NCBI GenBank assembly: GCA_964369885.1 | Contig: CAYJGQ010000074.1 | Span: 1-11,574, forward strand | DNA from: Heteroruminococcus sp964369885 | Lineage (GTDB): Bacteria > Bacillota > Clostridia > Oscillospirales > Ruminococcaceae | Length of the DNA: 11,574 nt | Direction of reading: 5' to 3' | Shown here: positions 1 through 6,626 of the stretch, in pieces | Numbering within the stretch: position 1 is the first letter of the stretch | Layout of the letters: each line of letters begins with the position of its first letter | Notes under the pieces: generated by a model | The model's input: the letters and a program-made list of their open reading frames with translations, nothing else | Told to the model about the DNA's origin: nothing | The model's database searches: none | Made by a program: the position numbers and the translations under genes

Positions 1-132
1 GGAGGGGGGGAGAGTTCCGCCGCGATCACGCGGCCGACGAAGTCGTGTGGGTGGGGGGAGAGTTCCGCCGCGACCACGCGGCCGACGAAGTCGTGTGGGT
101 GGGGGGAGCGTCCAGTGCGACCACGCGACCGA
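1..132. repeat. GC-rich tandem 48-bp repeat, about 2.7 units, cut by the window edge
   Basis: Two nearly identical 48-bp units lie head to tail (the core agagttccgccgcg occurs at 11 and at 59), followed by a third, diverged unit whose core is at 107 and is one base shorter. Each good unit contains a 6-bp inverted repeat, gccgcg/cgcggc, around a 4-base loop (19-34 and 67-82); in the third unit the arms have decayed. The units differ at one loop base (atca versus acca). The block is far richer in GC than the neighbouring genes. It sits just downstream of the DUF454 gene. Reading frames run through it, but the one-base-shorter third unit shifts the frame, so a coding repeat is unlikely. Function is not recognised. 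There are no spacers, so it is not a CRISPR array. Confidence 0.8.
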
Positions 133-153
133 GGGCACCTGCTTTGCTGCAGG

Positions 154-525
154 TCAGCTACTACGACAGCGCCCCAGCCGCCTTGACATAACAAGGATAT
201 GAATTGTCACACCTATACCTACGGCTATTAGCAGCAGTGTGATAGGCAGTGATTTTGACAGCAACATGGAAACTATAAGTGTCGTCCACAAAAACAATAG
301 GCTCCAGATTATTGTACGCCACCTAAGCGGACGCTTTTTTGTATAGCTCTCGTAGTATTCTCGGAAAGGGGCAATTTTAAGCACCCATGCGCGAATTTTT
401 GGGGTTGCCGAAAAGCACCCAATTGCAAGTAGTACAAAGGGTGTGGTGGGTAGTATTGGCAGAAATATTCCTATAACGGCCAGTGACAAGGCAAGAAATC
501 CTGCAATTATTTTTATAATATGCAC
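154..525 (-). CDS. DUF454 (YbaN-like) inner-membrane protein
   Basis: This encodes a 123-residue membrane protein of the DUF454/YbaN family, whose biochemical role is unknown. The family signature is visible near residues 22-34 as a proline-rich hydrophobic stretch (LPILPTTPFVLLA), followed by the usual CFSATPKIRAWVL segment and a charged loop (ESYTKKRPLRWRT). One hydrophobic hairpin spans about 5-38 and a second about 72-111. The start is GTG at 525: a stop codon lies directly upstream in frame, and a GGGGGG stretch (536-541) about 10 nt upstream can act as the ribosome binding site. It is a single gene, separated from the operon behind it by the terminator at 586-623. No clear promoter was found in the roughly 60 bp available. 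The family assignment is fairly safe; the function is not known. Confidence 0.85.
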   Translation of the reverse strand: MHIIKIIAGFLALSLAVIGIFLPILPTTPFVLLAIGCFSATPKIRAWVLKIAPFREYYESYTKKRPLRWRTIIWSLLFLWTTLIVSMLLSKSLPITLLLIAVGIGVTIHILVMSRRLGRCRSS

Positions 526-585
526 TTAAATTTATCCCCCCGGCATAATGTTAGGCTCATCAAACTGCCTACAAGACATAAAAAA

Positions 586-623
586 ACCGCTTCATTCCAG
601 ACTTTGCATGGATATGAAGCGGT
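586..623 (-). terminator. Intrinsic terminator of the SGNH-DUF4358-membrane protein operon
   Basis: A perfect 10-bp stem (accgcttcat 586-595 with atgaagcggt 614-623) encloses an 18-base loop. On the minus strand it is followed by a T6 tract (A581-586 on the plus strand), right after the stop codon of the 116-residue membrane protein. The plus strand also has a T-run after the stem, so it could terminate both ways, though no plus-strand gene needs it here. Confidence 0.85.
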
Positions 624-637
624 CTGTTTTTTTATCC

Positions 638-988
638 TCACAGCAATATACTTGATAGAATTAGCAGGGTAAGTATAAGGGTAAAGCCGCCACATAACAA
701 AAGGTAGGCCATGCGGTTGTTTTTACCGTCAATTTTGCTGGCTATAAATCCCATTATAAGGCTGGCAATAAGCGCCCCTACCATGACCGAGCCCACCTGT
801 AACAGTGGCAAAATTGGTCTGTTTATTTGGGAGTCCACCAGGGGGCCGCCGTAAATACCTACTAAAAATGCAAGTGGTGTAATGGCCAGAGGAAGCACCG
901 CCACCGCCGTTCCACCTTTACCCTGCCTTGCAGTTATTGCGCAAAAAAGCAGTATAATAACCACTATTGCTGCACTCTCTACTGCCAT
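638..988 (-). CDS. Small four-helix membrane protein, unknown function
   Basis: The 116-residue product is not a family I recognise. It has four predicted transmembrane segments, at about residues 5-20, 27-47, 62-84 and 92-114. Short loops carry the few charges (ARQGKGG at 20-26, and SKIDGKNNR around 84-92). The start ATG at 988 has a strong GGGGAGGGG ribosome binding site. It is the last gene of the operon, 37 nt after the DUF4358 lipoprotein gene and directly before the terminator at 586-623. The tight spacing and shared promoter suggest a role with the secreted lipoprotein and SGNH hydrolase encoded upstream, but this is inference from position only. No catalytic motif is visible. Confidence 0.75.
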   Translation of the reverse strand: MAVESAAIVVIILLFCAITARQGKGGTAVAVLPLAITPLAFLVGIYGGPLVDSQINRPILPLLQVGSVMVGALIASLIMGFIASKIDGKNNRMAYLLLCGGFTLILTLLILSSILL

Positions 989-1025
989 GTTTTACCCCTC
1001 CCCTGTAATAATGTTTACTATTTTA

Positions 1026-1526
1026 TCAGCCGCCAAAGGCATCATTAAAAGCTTTCTCGATAGGTGCGGTATCGCCCGATACCACCAATGCCATATAAAG
1101 CCCGTTTTTAAGCACCTTGGCATCCTCTATCTTGGGCATTTCCTCGGGTAGGTAGTCCTCAAAGGAAAATGTGAGGTTTTGAAGTCTTATGTTAATCATT
1201 TCCTCAACATAGGCCAGCGACTCCTCATCGGTTGCCACAAAAACGGCAACCTCCTCAGGGGTGCTCATGGTACTGCTGGCATAAACTGCAAATTCTGCAA
1301 TACTGCTATCATCCAGTGTATAGAGGTTGGGCACAACTGCGGGGTCAAGCAACATGAGCTCATCCTCCCATGTGCCGGCCGAATACATATCCTCCGCAAG
1401 GGTGGCAAGGTCAGGAGCGGCAACCTCTGCCCCTGTGGGAGCAACCTCCTCCTGCCCCTGTGAACAACCTGCAAAAATCAGTGCTACCGCCATAATAATC
1501 GAAAATAAGCTTATCTTGTTTAACAT
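1026..1526 (-). CDS. DUF4358 family lipoprotein
   Basis: This is a 166-residue predicted lipoprotein. The signal peptide has Lys4, a hydrophobic core (residues 5-19) and a lipobox-like IFAGC ending at Cys21, which would be the lipidated residue. An acidic, low-complexity linker (about 22-40) follows. The rest resembles the DUF4358 family common in clostridia: a helix-rich start (LATLAEDMYSA), a strand-helix core containing EFAVYASSTMSTPEEVAVFV, and the terminal KVLKNGLYMALVVSGD strand. Function is unknown. The start ATG at 1526 has AAAGGAG 9 nt upstream. It follows the SGNH hydrolase gene by 73 nt with no convincing promoter between them, so it is probably co-transcribed. From memory, such proteins often sit near O-acyltransferase and SGNH genes; that link is suggestive only, and no acyltransferase is present here. 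Confidence 0.85.
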   Translation of the reverse strand: MLNKISLFSIIMAVALIFAGCSQGQEEVAPTGAEVAAPDLATLAEDMYSAGTWEDELMLLDPAVVPNLYTLDDSSIAEFAVYASSTMSTPEEVAVFVATDEESLAYVEEMINIRLQNLTFSFEDYLPEEMPKIEDAKVLKNGLYMALVVSGDTAPIEKAFNDAFGG

Positions 1527-1599
1527 AACATTTATCTCCTTTGTGGTGATGTTAATTTTTTTGAGCCGTTACAGCTACTCTGCATTCGGACAAGGTTTA

Positions 1600-2517
1600 C
1601 TACTCGGTCACTGCATGACTCTTTAGATAATCAAACCATTTCATATAGTAGGTTGCACCAAAGTGCATACCATCCTTGGGGCTGGCCTCGGTGGGAAGCG
1701 CCCCATTCTCATCCTTAAATGCTTCGGCTACATTTAGGTAGTACACACCCTTTTCCTTGGCCAAATTCATCAAAGCAATATTGTACTGATCAATTCGGTC
1801 GTTTGAGTACCCCTCTTCAAGACTTTTTTCGGCCGTCACAGGCAAAATTGACTGCACATATACCGTGGCATCGGGGTGTTGCTGTGTTATTCCGTCGATA
1901 AGATCACCATAAAATCCCATCATTGTTTCCTCATCAAGGAAGGCCACGCCATTGGCACCAAGCATAACATAAATCTTTGCAGGGTCATCCTTCTCCAAAG
2001 CTTCAAGGATTGTCAATGTTTCCTCCCCGTCTATAATAACACTCTTGGTAAGAATAGTTTGTGGATTTATGCCGGTATGTGCAATTATTGTGGCATTGGT
2101 CATGGTATTGTAAACCTGTAAACCGTAGGTTATCGAGTCGCCCACAAAGGCGGCATCATCAAAATAAGAGGAGTCCACCCAATCCCCCTTGGGCACCACA
2201 ACATCGGCCAGATCCTCAAAAGGCGACTGCGTGCTGTCGGCAAGACTGCTTTCCTGCTGACTTTGGGAGCTTGATTGGCTATCCTGTTGGGATGCGCTTT
2301 CCTGTAAGCTGTCCTGAGATACGGTTGGCGGAATTTGCGCCTGTTGTGATTGTTGTTCTGTGATGGGCTGTGTTCCCTGAGGGCTCACCATGTGTGTCTG
2401 CCAGTACACGGCTATTCCAAAAGATATCCCGGCAACGGCAATTATCGCCAAACCAAAAATCAGCCAGGTCTTACCCCTACCCTGACCTGAACGGGATATT
2501 CTATTTATTGCGTTCAT
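1600..2517 (-). CDS. Membrane-anchored SGNH/GDSL-family hydrolase
   Basis: The 305-residue product has a short basic cytoplasmic N-terminus, one transmembrane helix at about 18-38, a Ser/Gln-rich extracytoplasmic linker (about 53-100), and an SGNH hydrolase domain from about 115 to the end. The catalytic blocks are all visible: block I GDSIT with nucleophile Ser128, a block II glycine near Gly149, block III GAN at 187-189 with the oxyanion Asn189, and block V DGMH with Asp282 and His285. Family members are esterases that act on acyl or acetyl groups of glycans, lipids and wall polymers; the substrate here cannot be read from sequence. The start ATG at 2517 has AAGGAG 7 nt upstream and is the first gene after the promoter at 2571-2599. 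With all catalytic residues present it should be active outside the membrane, perhaps on wall polymers. Confidence 0.9.
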   Translation of the reverse strand: MNAINRISRSGQGRGKTWLIFGLAIIAVAGISFGIAVYWQTHMVSPQGTQPITEQQSQQAQIPPTVSQDSLQESASQQDSQSSSQSQQESSLADSTQSPFEDLADVVVPKGDWVDSSYFDDAAFVGDSITYGLQVYNTMTNATIIAHTGINPQTILTKSVIIDGEETLTILEALEKDDPAKIYVMLGANGVAFLDEETMMGFYGDLIDGITQQHPDATVYVQSILPVTAEKSLEEGYSNDRIDQYNIALMNLAKEKGVYYLNVAEAFKDENGALPTEASPKDGMHFGATYYMKWFDYLKSHAVTE

Positions 2518-2570
2518 ATAAGTGCTCCTTACAAGTAAAATTCATTTATAAATCGACAAACTATTACTGT

Positions 2571-2599
2571 ATTATACAACAAAACATGATTTTTTACAA
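2571..2599 (-). promoter_or_regulatory. Sigma-A-type promoter of the SGNH hydrolase operon
   Basis: On the minus strand there is a TTGTAA -35 element (2599-2594), a 17-bp spacer and a perfect TATAAT -10 (2576-2571). Transcription would begin near 2564, giving a leader of about 46 nt before the ATG at 2517. Spacing and hexamers are those of a housekeeping promoter. Confidence 0.7.
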
Positions 2600-3060
2600 A
2601 CAAATAAATCGTGAATAAAACACCTCCGTAAAACTAAAAATTATCTCCCGTATATACAGTATTCCGCTCATTTTCCTTTAATGCAATAATTGTAGTTGAT
2701 TTGGCAGTGGACGTTTTAGTATACTTTTGCAAAATTATTCGTTTTTTGTAAAATATAGCTTTATTTTTCATATCCTATACGCTAAATATTACCGAGTAAT
2801 AACCCCTTGTATAAACAAGTACTCAACACTTTCAACATAGTTTTCCACAGGATATTGGCCTTGGAAGCTTGTTTTATCCCCAAAATGGCAGTTTTCAACT
2901 TTTTTTTGGTTGAAAACCACCCTGTTGGACGGCTATACAGTGTAGTTTTTAACAAATCAAAATCAGCCTTTTGAGTTGTAATATTTTGGAATTTATTGTG
3001 TTTTATCCTCTATATTTGCACAAATATCTCCCTCTATTTTCTCTGTGCAATCTGCAAAAA
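2600..3060. other. AT-rich intergenic stretch between divergent promoters
   Basis: No convincing gene is seen here. The stretch is strongly AT-rich. It holds a hairpin with a perfect 9-bp stem, gttttcaac (2891-2899) with gttgaaaac (2909-2917), whose loop is mostly T; pairing can continue imperfectly outward to about 2880/2928. A smaller repeat, cttgt/acaag, lies at 2806-2819. A single match to a DnaA-box pattern (ttttccaca, 2841-2849) stands alone and does not make an origin. TTGCACA (3016-3022) and TGTGCAA (3044-3050) form a 7-bp inverted repeat resembling the operator-like motifs closer to mntP. Confidence 0.5.
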
Positions 3061-3127
3061 TGTTCGCACAACACTACAATTTTGTGATATAATATTGAAG
3101 GTTGTGCGAACAATTTGCTTGTACGAA
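3061..3127 (+). promoter_or_regulatory. mntP promoter flanked by operator-like inverted repeats
   Basis: An extended -10 (TGATATAAT, with TATAAT at 3088-3093) predicts transcription from about 3100. The best -35 candidate, TTCGCA at 3063-3068, is weak and 19 bp away. A perfect 12-bp inverted repeat, tgttcgcacaac (3061-3072) and gttgtgcgaaca (3101-3112), brackets the -10: one arm covers the -35 region and the other begins at the start site. Each arm holds a near-palindrome, TGTNCGNACA. A third half-site, ttgtacgaa, follows at 3119-3127. This geometry fits a repressor site. I saw no GGGGAGUA-type yybP-ykoY manganese riboswitch core in the roughly 100-nt leader. Confidence 0.6.
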
Positions 3128-3201
3128 TTATTTGACCTTGACCATCATATGCTAAAACAATGCCACTACCAATACCCACTACGTTTTGAGAGGTTTACTA
3201 C

Positions 3202-3750
3202 ATGTCAATGCTCGATATTGTACTTATCGGCCTTGGGCTTAGCATGGACGCTGCTGCAGTTTCTGTGGCAAACGGGCTTGCCTTCCCCAACATTTCCTGG
3301 CCAAAAAAATTGTCCATACCCATTGCCTTCGGGCTGTTTCAAGGGCTGATGCCCCTGTTTGGCTTTTGGGCAGGCTCGCTTTTTTCTCAGTTTATAAACC
3401 GCTATGCCCCCATAACCTCATTTTTGGTGCTGGGCTTTATTGGCGCAAAAATGCTGTGGGACGCCCTGCGTAGAGCGCCATATCAGGATGATAATGTCCA
3501 AAACTTTTCTTTTGGGATGCTAACTGCACAGGCGGTGGCCACCAGTATAGATGCATTTGCCGTTGGGGTAAGCTTTTGTGCTTCCAATGTAAATATTTTT
3601 TGGGCGACCACCATAATAGCAATCACAACACTGCTATGTAGCACCGCCGCTCTGGTTGCCGGCAGGCTGTTTGGCTCAAAAATAGGTAGTCGCGCCCAGC
3701 TTGCAGGCGGCATACTCTTAATTGCCATGGCAATCAGCGCGTTACTTTAA
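3202..3750 (+). CDS. mntP: MntP-family manganese efflux pump
   Basis: The 182-residue product matches the MntP (formerly YebN/DUF204) family, which exports Mn2+ across the cytoplasmic membrane and protects against manganese excess. Length is close to the E. coli protein (about 188). About six hydrophobic segments are arranged as two related halves. The family's paired membrane aspartates are present: Asp16 in GLSMDAAAVS and Asp117 in ATSIDAFAVGVS. A hydrophilic loop around 88-102 (ALRRAPYQDDN) separates the halves. The start ATG at 3202 has GAGAGG 8 nt upstream. This is the only plus-strand gene in the window, expressed alone from the repeat-flanked promoter at 3061-3127 and ended by the terminator at 3829-3868. 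The regulator binding that repeat is unknown; a metal sensor is an attractive guess. Confidence 0.92.
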   Translation: MSMLDIVLIGLGLSMDAAAVSVANGLAFPNISWPKKLSIPIAFGLFQGLMPLFGFWAGSLFSQFINRYAPITSFLVLGFIGAKMLWDALRRAPYQDDNVQNFSFGMLTAQAVATSIDAFAVGVSFCASNVNIFWATTIIAITTLLCSTAALVAGRLFGSKIGSRAQLAGGILLIAMAISALL

Positions 3751-3828
3751 GCTTGTCAACCCCCACCGTGCCAACCCCATGACTTTGCCCCAAAACCCCA
3801 CAACATTCACCCTGCTACCCGCAAAAAA

Positions 3829-3868
3829 GCCCCCCGACTACTCGGATTTTCCGTAGCTGTCGGGGGGC
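3829..3868. terminator. Bidirectional terminator between convergent mntP and clpE-like genes
   Basis: A perfect 10-bp GC-rich stem (gccccccgac 3829-3838 with gtcggggggc 3859-3868) can be extended inward by tac/gta-type and cgg/ccg pairs. It has A6 before it (T6 for the minus-strand transcript) and T5 after it (plus-strand transcript). It lies 79 nt past the mntP stop and 47 nt past the stop of the Clp gene, so it serves both. Confidence 0.9.
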
Positions 3869-3914
3869 GTTTTTACTATAATGTCTATGTTGCCTAAGGG
3901 CTTATATGGCTATA

Positions 3915-6266
3915 TCAGGCGCTGTGCAGTGTAATTTCGCCCTCATCATTGGCCGACACTGCCAGCAGTGCAGGTGGATTATCGGGGTTTTCAACCAGCA
4001 AAACAGCCACTTTGTCCTCCACCTCTTTGCGGATAATCCTGCGCAGATCACGGGCGCCGCTCTTGTCACCAAAGGCCTTGGTAGCAATGGCCTGCTCAGC
4101 CTTTTGATCGTAGCTAAACTTAATCCCCTTCTCTTCCAAGGGTTCCTTCATCTCGCTCATCATAAGTGCGGCAATGCGCCCAAAATCGCCCTCGTCCAGC
4201 GGACGGAACACAACCACCTCATCCACACGACCCAAAAACTCGGGGCGCAAGAAGTCACGCAGGGCCTTGTGTGCCTTTTCCTTTTCAAGATCGGTCAAGC
4301 TTTTATTAAAGCCAAATCCACCGCCCTTTATGCCACTTCCGGCATTGGATGTCATGATTATTATGGTGTTTTCAAAGCTTACATTGCGTCCCTGCGCATC
4401 GGTTATTTTGCCCTCATCAAGAATTTGCAGCAGTATGTTCATAACATCGGGGTGAGCCTTTTCGATCTCATCAAACAACACCACCGAATAGGGGCGGCGG
4501 CGCACCTTCTCGGTGAGCTGTCCGGCCTCGTCATACCCCACATATCCCGGGGGGGAACCTATAATTCGGGACACCGAAAACTTCTCCATAAACTCCGACA
4601 TATCAAGACGAATCAGAGGATCGGCATCATCAAACATGGCCTTTGACAGCACCTTTGCAAGCTCGGTTTTACCAACACCTGTGGGACCCACAAATATAAA
4701 TGAAGCCGGCCGACGACGGGGCGAGATCTGTACCCTACTGCGCCTTACAGCCGAGGCCACAAGCTCCACTGCCTCGTCCTGGCCTATTATCTTGCTCTTT
4801 AGCTCGTCGGCAAGCCCTGCCACACGTCGCACCTCGTTTTCCTGTATGCGGCTGGCAGGTATCTTTGTCCAAAGCTCTATCACCTTGGCAAGGTCACCCT
4901 CGGTCACCTGACGGCTCATGGCCACAGGTTCAAGCTCACTTATGGTTTGATCCATCTGGGCAAGCTTTGCCTTTAGCTCGGCAATCTCACGATAGGCCTC
5001 CTCCTGCTCCCTTGCATCCCCTGTACTGCTTCCCTCAAGGGCAACAAGCTCTTCATCGGCCTTATCACGTTTCTTTTTCAGCCGTCTATACTCACCAAGC
5101 TCCTTGTTGGCCAGGGTAGCGCAGGAGCAGGCCTCGTCAAGCAGGTCAATGGCCTTATCGGGCAAAAACCTGTCAAAAATATATCTCTCGGACAACACCA
5201 CCGCACGCCTTGCAATGTTATCGCTTATCTTTACCTGGTGAAAATCCTCGTAGTAGCACTTAATTCCCTGCAAAATCTTCACGCTGTCCTCAATGGTGGG
5301 CTCGGATACCTTTACGGGCTGGAAACGTCGCTCAAGGGCGGCATCCTTCTCGATATGCTTGCGGTACTCATTAAAGGTAGTGGCACCTATCACCTGTAGT
5401 TCCCCACGGGACAGGGAGGGTTTTAGTATATTGGCGGCATTCATAGAGCCCTCTGCGTCGCCACCTGCACCCACAAGGCTGTGCACCTCGTCTATAAACA
5501 ATATTATGTTACCGGCCTTCTTTACGTCGGACAACAGCCCCTTTACACGGCTTTCAAACTGGCCTCTAAATTGTGTGCCGGCCACAAGGGCGGTAAGGTC
5601 AAGCATATATAACTGCTTGTCGGCCAGCTGTGCAGGTGCCTCGCCCGAGGCTATGCGCATGGCAATGCCCTCGGCTATGGCGGTCTTGCCCACACCCGGC
5701 TCGCCTATTAGGCAGGGGTTGTTCTTTTGTCGACGGCAGAGAATCTGCTCGACTCGGGATATCTCCTCCTCACGGCCTATAAGGGCATCAAGCTTGCCGG
5801 CCGCCGCTCGGGCGGTAAGGTTGTCGCAGTATGTGTCAAGGTGCTTATACTTTGGCGGCTCTTTTTCCTTTTTAGCAGTATTTTTGGTCTTTCGCTGTTC
5901 GGTGGGCGGCAAAACAATTTTTTCGCCCTTTTCGCCCTCCTCGTCGCTCTGGGTGGGCACAAGCCCCTGCTCGGATGCATTATTCTCCCCACCAAATAGG
6001 TTTTGGAACAGTGGCATGGGCATGGCTCCGCCCGGCTCAAACAGCCCATCCCCCTCGGTTTGCATTATCTCCATCATCTGATCGCTGACAGTGTCTATAT
6101 CATCATCGGTTATGCCCATCTTGGTCATGAGGTCATCTATTGGTTTTAGGCCAAGCTCCTTGGCACACTTTAGGCATATTCCCTCCTGGGTGGTTTTTTC
6201 GCCATCCATTCGTGTCATAAAAACTACTGCCATACGTTTGTTGCATCTGCTACACATTATACTCAT
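3915..6266 (-). CDS. clpE: ClpE-like AAA+ unfoldase (Hsp100) with N-terminal zinc finger
   Basis: The 783-residue Hsp100 ATPase would unfold proteins and feed them to ClpP. An N-terminal Cys4 zinc finger (Cys5, Cys8, Cys31, Cys34) takes the place of the Clp_N repeat domain, as in ClpE. A polar, Met- and Glu-rich linker (about 40-140) follows. AAA1 has Walker A GEPGVGKT (188-195), Walker B ending Asp259-Glu260 and arginines 313-314. A coiled-coil middle region lies at about 386-446. AAA2 has Walker A GPTGVGKT (527-534) and Walker B Asp599-Glu600. FGF at 651-653 stands where the ClpP-docking tripeptide is expected. Bacillus ClpE is about 700 residues, so this one has a longer linker. ATG at 6266 follows an in-frame stop and a GAGG about 12 nt upstream; Met4 is an alternative start. 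No CtsR or CIRCE element was found; ClpC is the other possible name. Confidence 0.88.
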   Translation of the reverse strand: MSIMCSRCNKRMAVVFMTRMDGEKTTQEGICLKCAKELGLKPIDDLMTKMGITDDDIDTVSDQMMEIMQTEGDGLFEPGGAMPMPLFQNLFGGENNASEQGLVPTQSDEEGEKGEKIVLPPTEQRKTKNTAKKEKEPPKYKHLDTYCDNLTARAAAGKLDALIGREEEISRVEQILCRRQKNNPCLIGEPGVGKTAIAEGIAMRIASGEAPAQLADKQLYMLDLTALVAGTQFRGQFESRVKGLLSDVKKAGNIILFIDEVHSLVGAGGDAEGSMNAANILKPSLSRGELQVIGATTFNEYRKHIEKDAALERRFQPVKVSEPTIEDSVKILQGIKCYYEDFHQVKISDNIARRAVVLSERYIFDRFLPDKAIDLLDEACSCATLANKELGEYRRLKKKRDKADEELVALEGSSTGDAREQEEAYREIAELKAKLAQMDQTISELEPVAMSRQVTEGDLAKVIELWTKIPASRIQENEVRRVAGLADELKSKIIGQDEAVELVASAVRRSRVQISPRRRPASFIFVGPTGVGKTELAKVLSKAMFDDADPLIRLDMSEFMEKFSVSRIIGSPPGYVGYDEAGQLTEKVRRRPYSVVLFDEIEKAHPDVMNILLQILDEGKITDAQGRNVSFENTIIIMTSNAGSGIKGGGFGFNKSLTDLEKEKAHKALRDFLRPEFLGRVDEVVVFRPLDEGDFGRIAALMMSEMKEPLEEKGIKFSYDQKAEQAIATKAFGDKSGARDLRRIIRKEVEDKVAVLLVENPDNPPALLAVSANDEGEITLHSA

Positions 6267-6626
6267 GTAAGCTTGTTACCTCGTCTCTAAAAAATGTTGG
6301 TCCTCTGTGTCTTGGCGCAATCGGTTTAATCACATATCTTATAACGTCATAAGCTCTGATTACCTTAATTTTGCCACCCCGTATCGACCATCTTAATATG
6401 TTTATTAAATGACAATAAAATTGTCACCTATCAGTATAGTATTGTCAGTTTACCCTTTTGTGAACAAAAAATTAAAATTTATGTGTAGCAAGGTTGGGCC
6501 AACATAAAAAGCGGTTGTAATAAGCCTTGCCGCTACTTGGCTATGTCGGCTTAGTTTGCGCCAACACCAAATGCAGGCAGTGTTTTTTTGTAGCACATTT
6601 TAGGTTTTGGGATTATGTGTACAAAT
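6267..6626. other. Intergenic gap between pgsA and the clpE-like gene
   Basis: This 360-bp stretch holds no supported gene. Near the clpE-like side it carries the ATTGTCA repeat set at 6410-6447. The pgsA-proximal part (6481-6598) is partly self-complementary: bases 6481-6493 pair with 6586-6598 at 12 of 13 positions including wobbles, and local stems agcgg/ccgct (6510-6514, 6530-6534) and taagcc/ggctta (6521-6526, 6548-6553) lie inside. The agcgg/ccgct hairpin, followed on the minus strand by T5 (A506-510), is a weak candidate terminator for pgsA. A TATACT hexamer on the minus strand near 6440 could belong to a clpE promoter, but no good -35 accompanies it. Confidence 0.5.
6410..6447. promoter_or_regulatory. 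Operator-like ATTGTCA repeats upstream of the clpE-like gene
   Basis: TGACAAT (6410-6416) and ATTGTCA (6420-6426) form a perfect 7-bp inverted repeat with a 3-base centre. A further identical ATTGTCA begins at 6441, exactly 21 bp (two helical turns) from the second copy. The set lies about 144-180 bp upstream of the clpE-like start. The pattern resembles a dimeric repressor site with an extra half-site. It does not match the CtsR direct repeat (GGTCAAA) or CIRCE. Confidence 0.45.

Noticed and set aside
1..132. CRISPR array
   Set aside because: The 48-bp units abut directly with no unique spacers, and no cas gene is in the window.
1..132. A repetitive coding region (16-residue repeats open in several frames)
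   Set aside because: The third unit is one base shorter and would shift the frame; there is no start codon with a ribosome site, and composition is unlike the genes here.
2841..2849. DnaA box suggesting a replication origin in the AT-rich gap
   Set aside because: Only one match to the degenerate pattern was seen, and no dnaA/dnaN or gyrase genes are nearby.
3131..3143. CtsR operator (tttgacc followed by ttgacc)
   Set aside because: The CtsR direct repeat needs a 3-base spacer between heptads; these copies abut, and the gene is an ion exporter.
3100..3201. yybP-ykoY manganese riboswitch in the mntP leader
   Set aside because: The conserved GGGGAGUA-type loop is missing and no fitting multi-stem fold was found in about 100 nt.
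3906..4646. Long plus-strand open frame (246 residues) opposite the clpE-like gene
   Set aside because: It is the antisense shadow of a well-conserved AAA+ coding sequence and shows no family resemblance.
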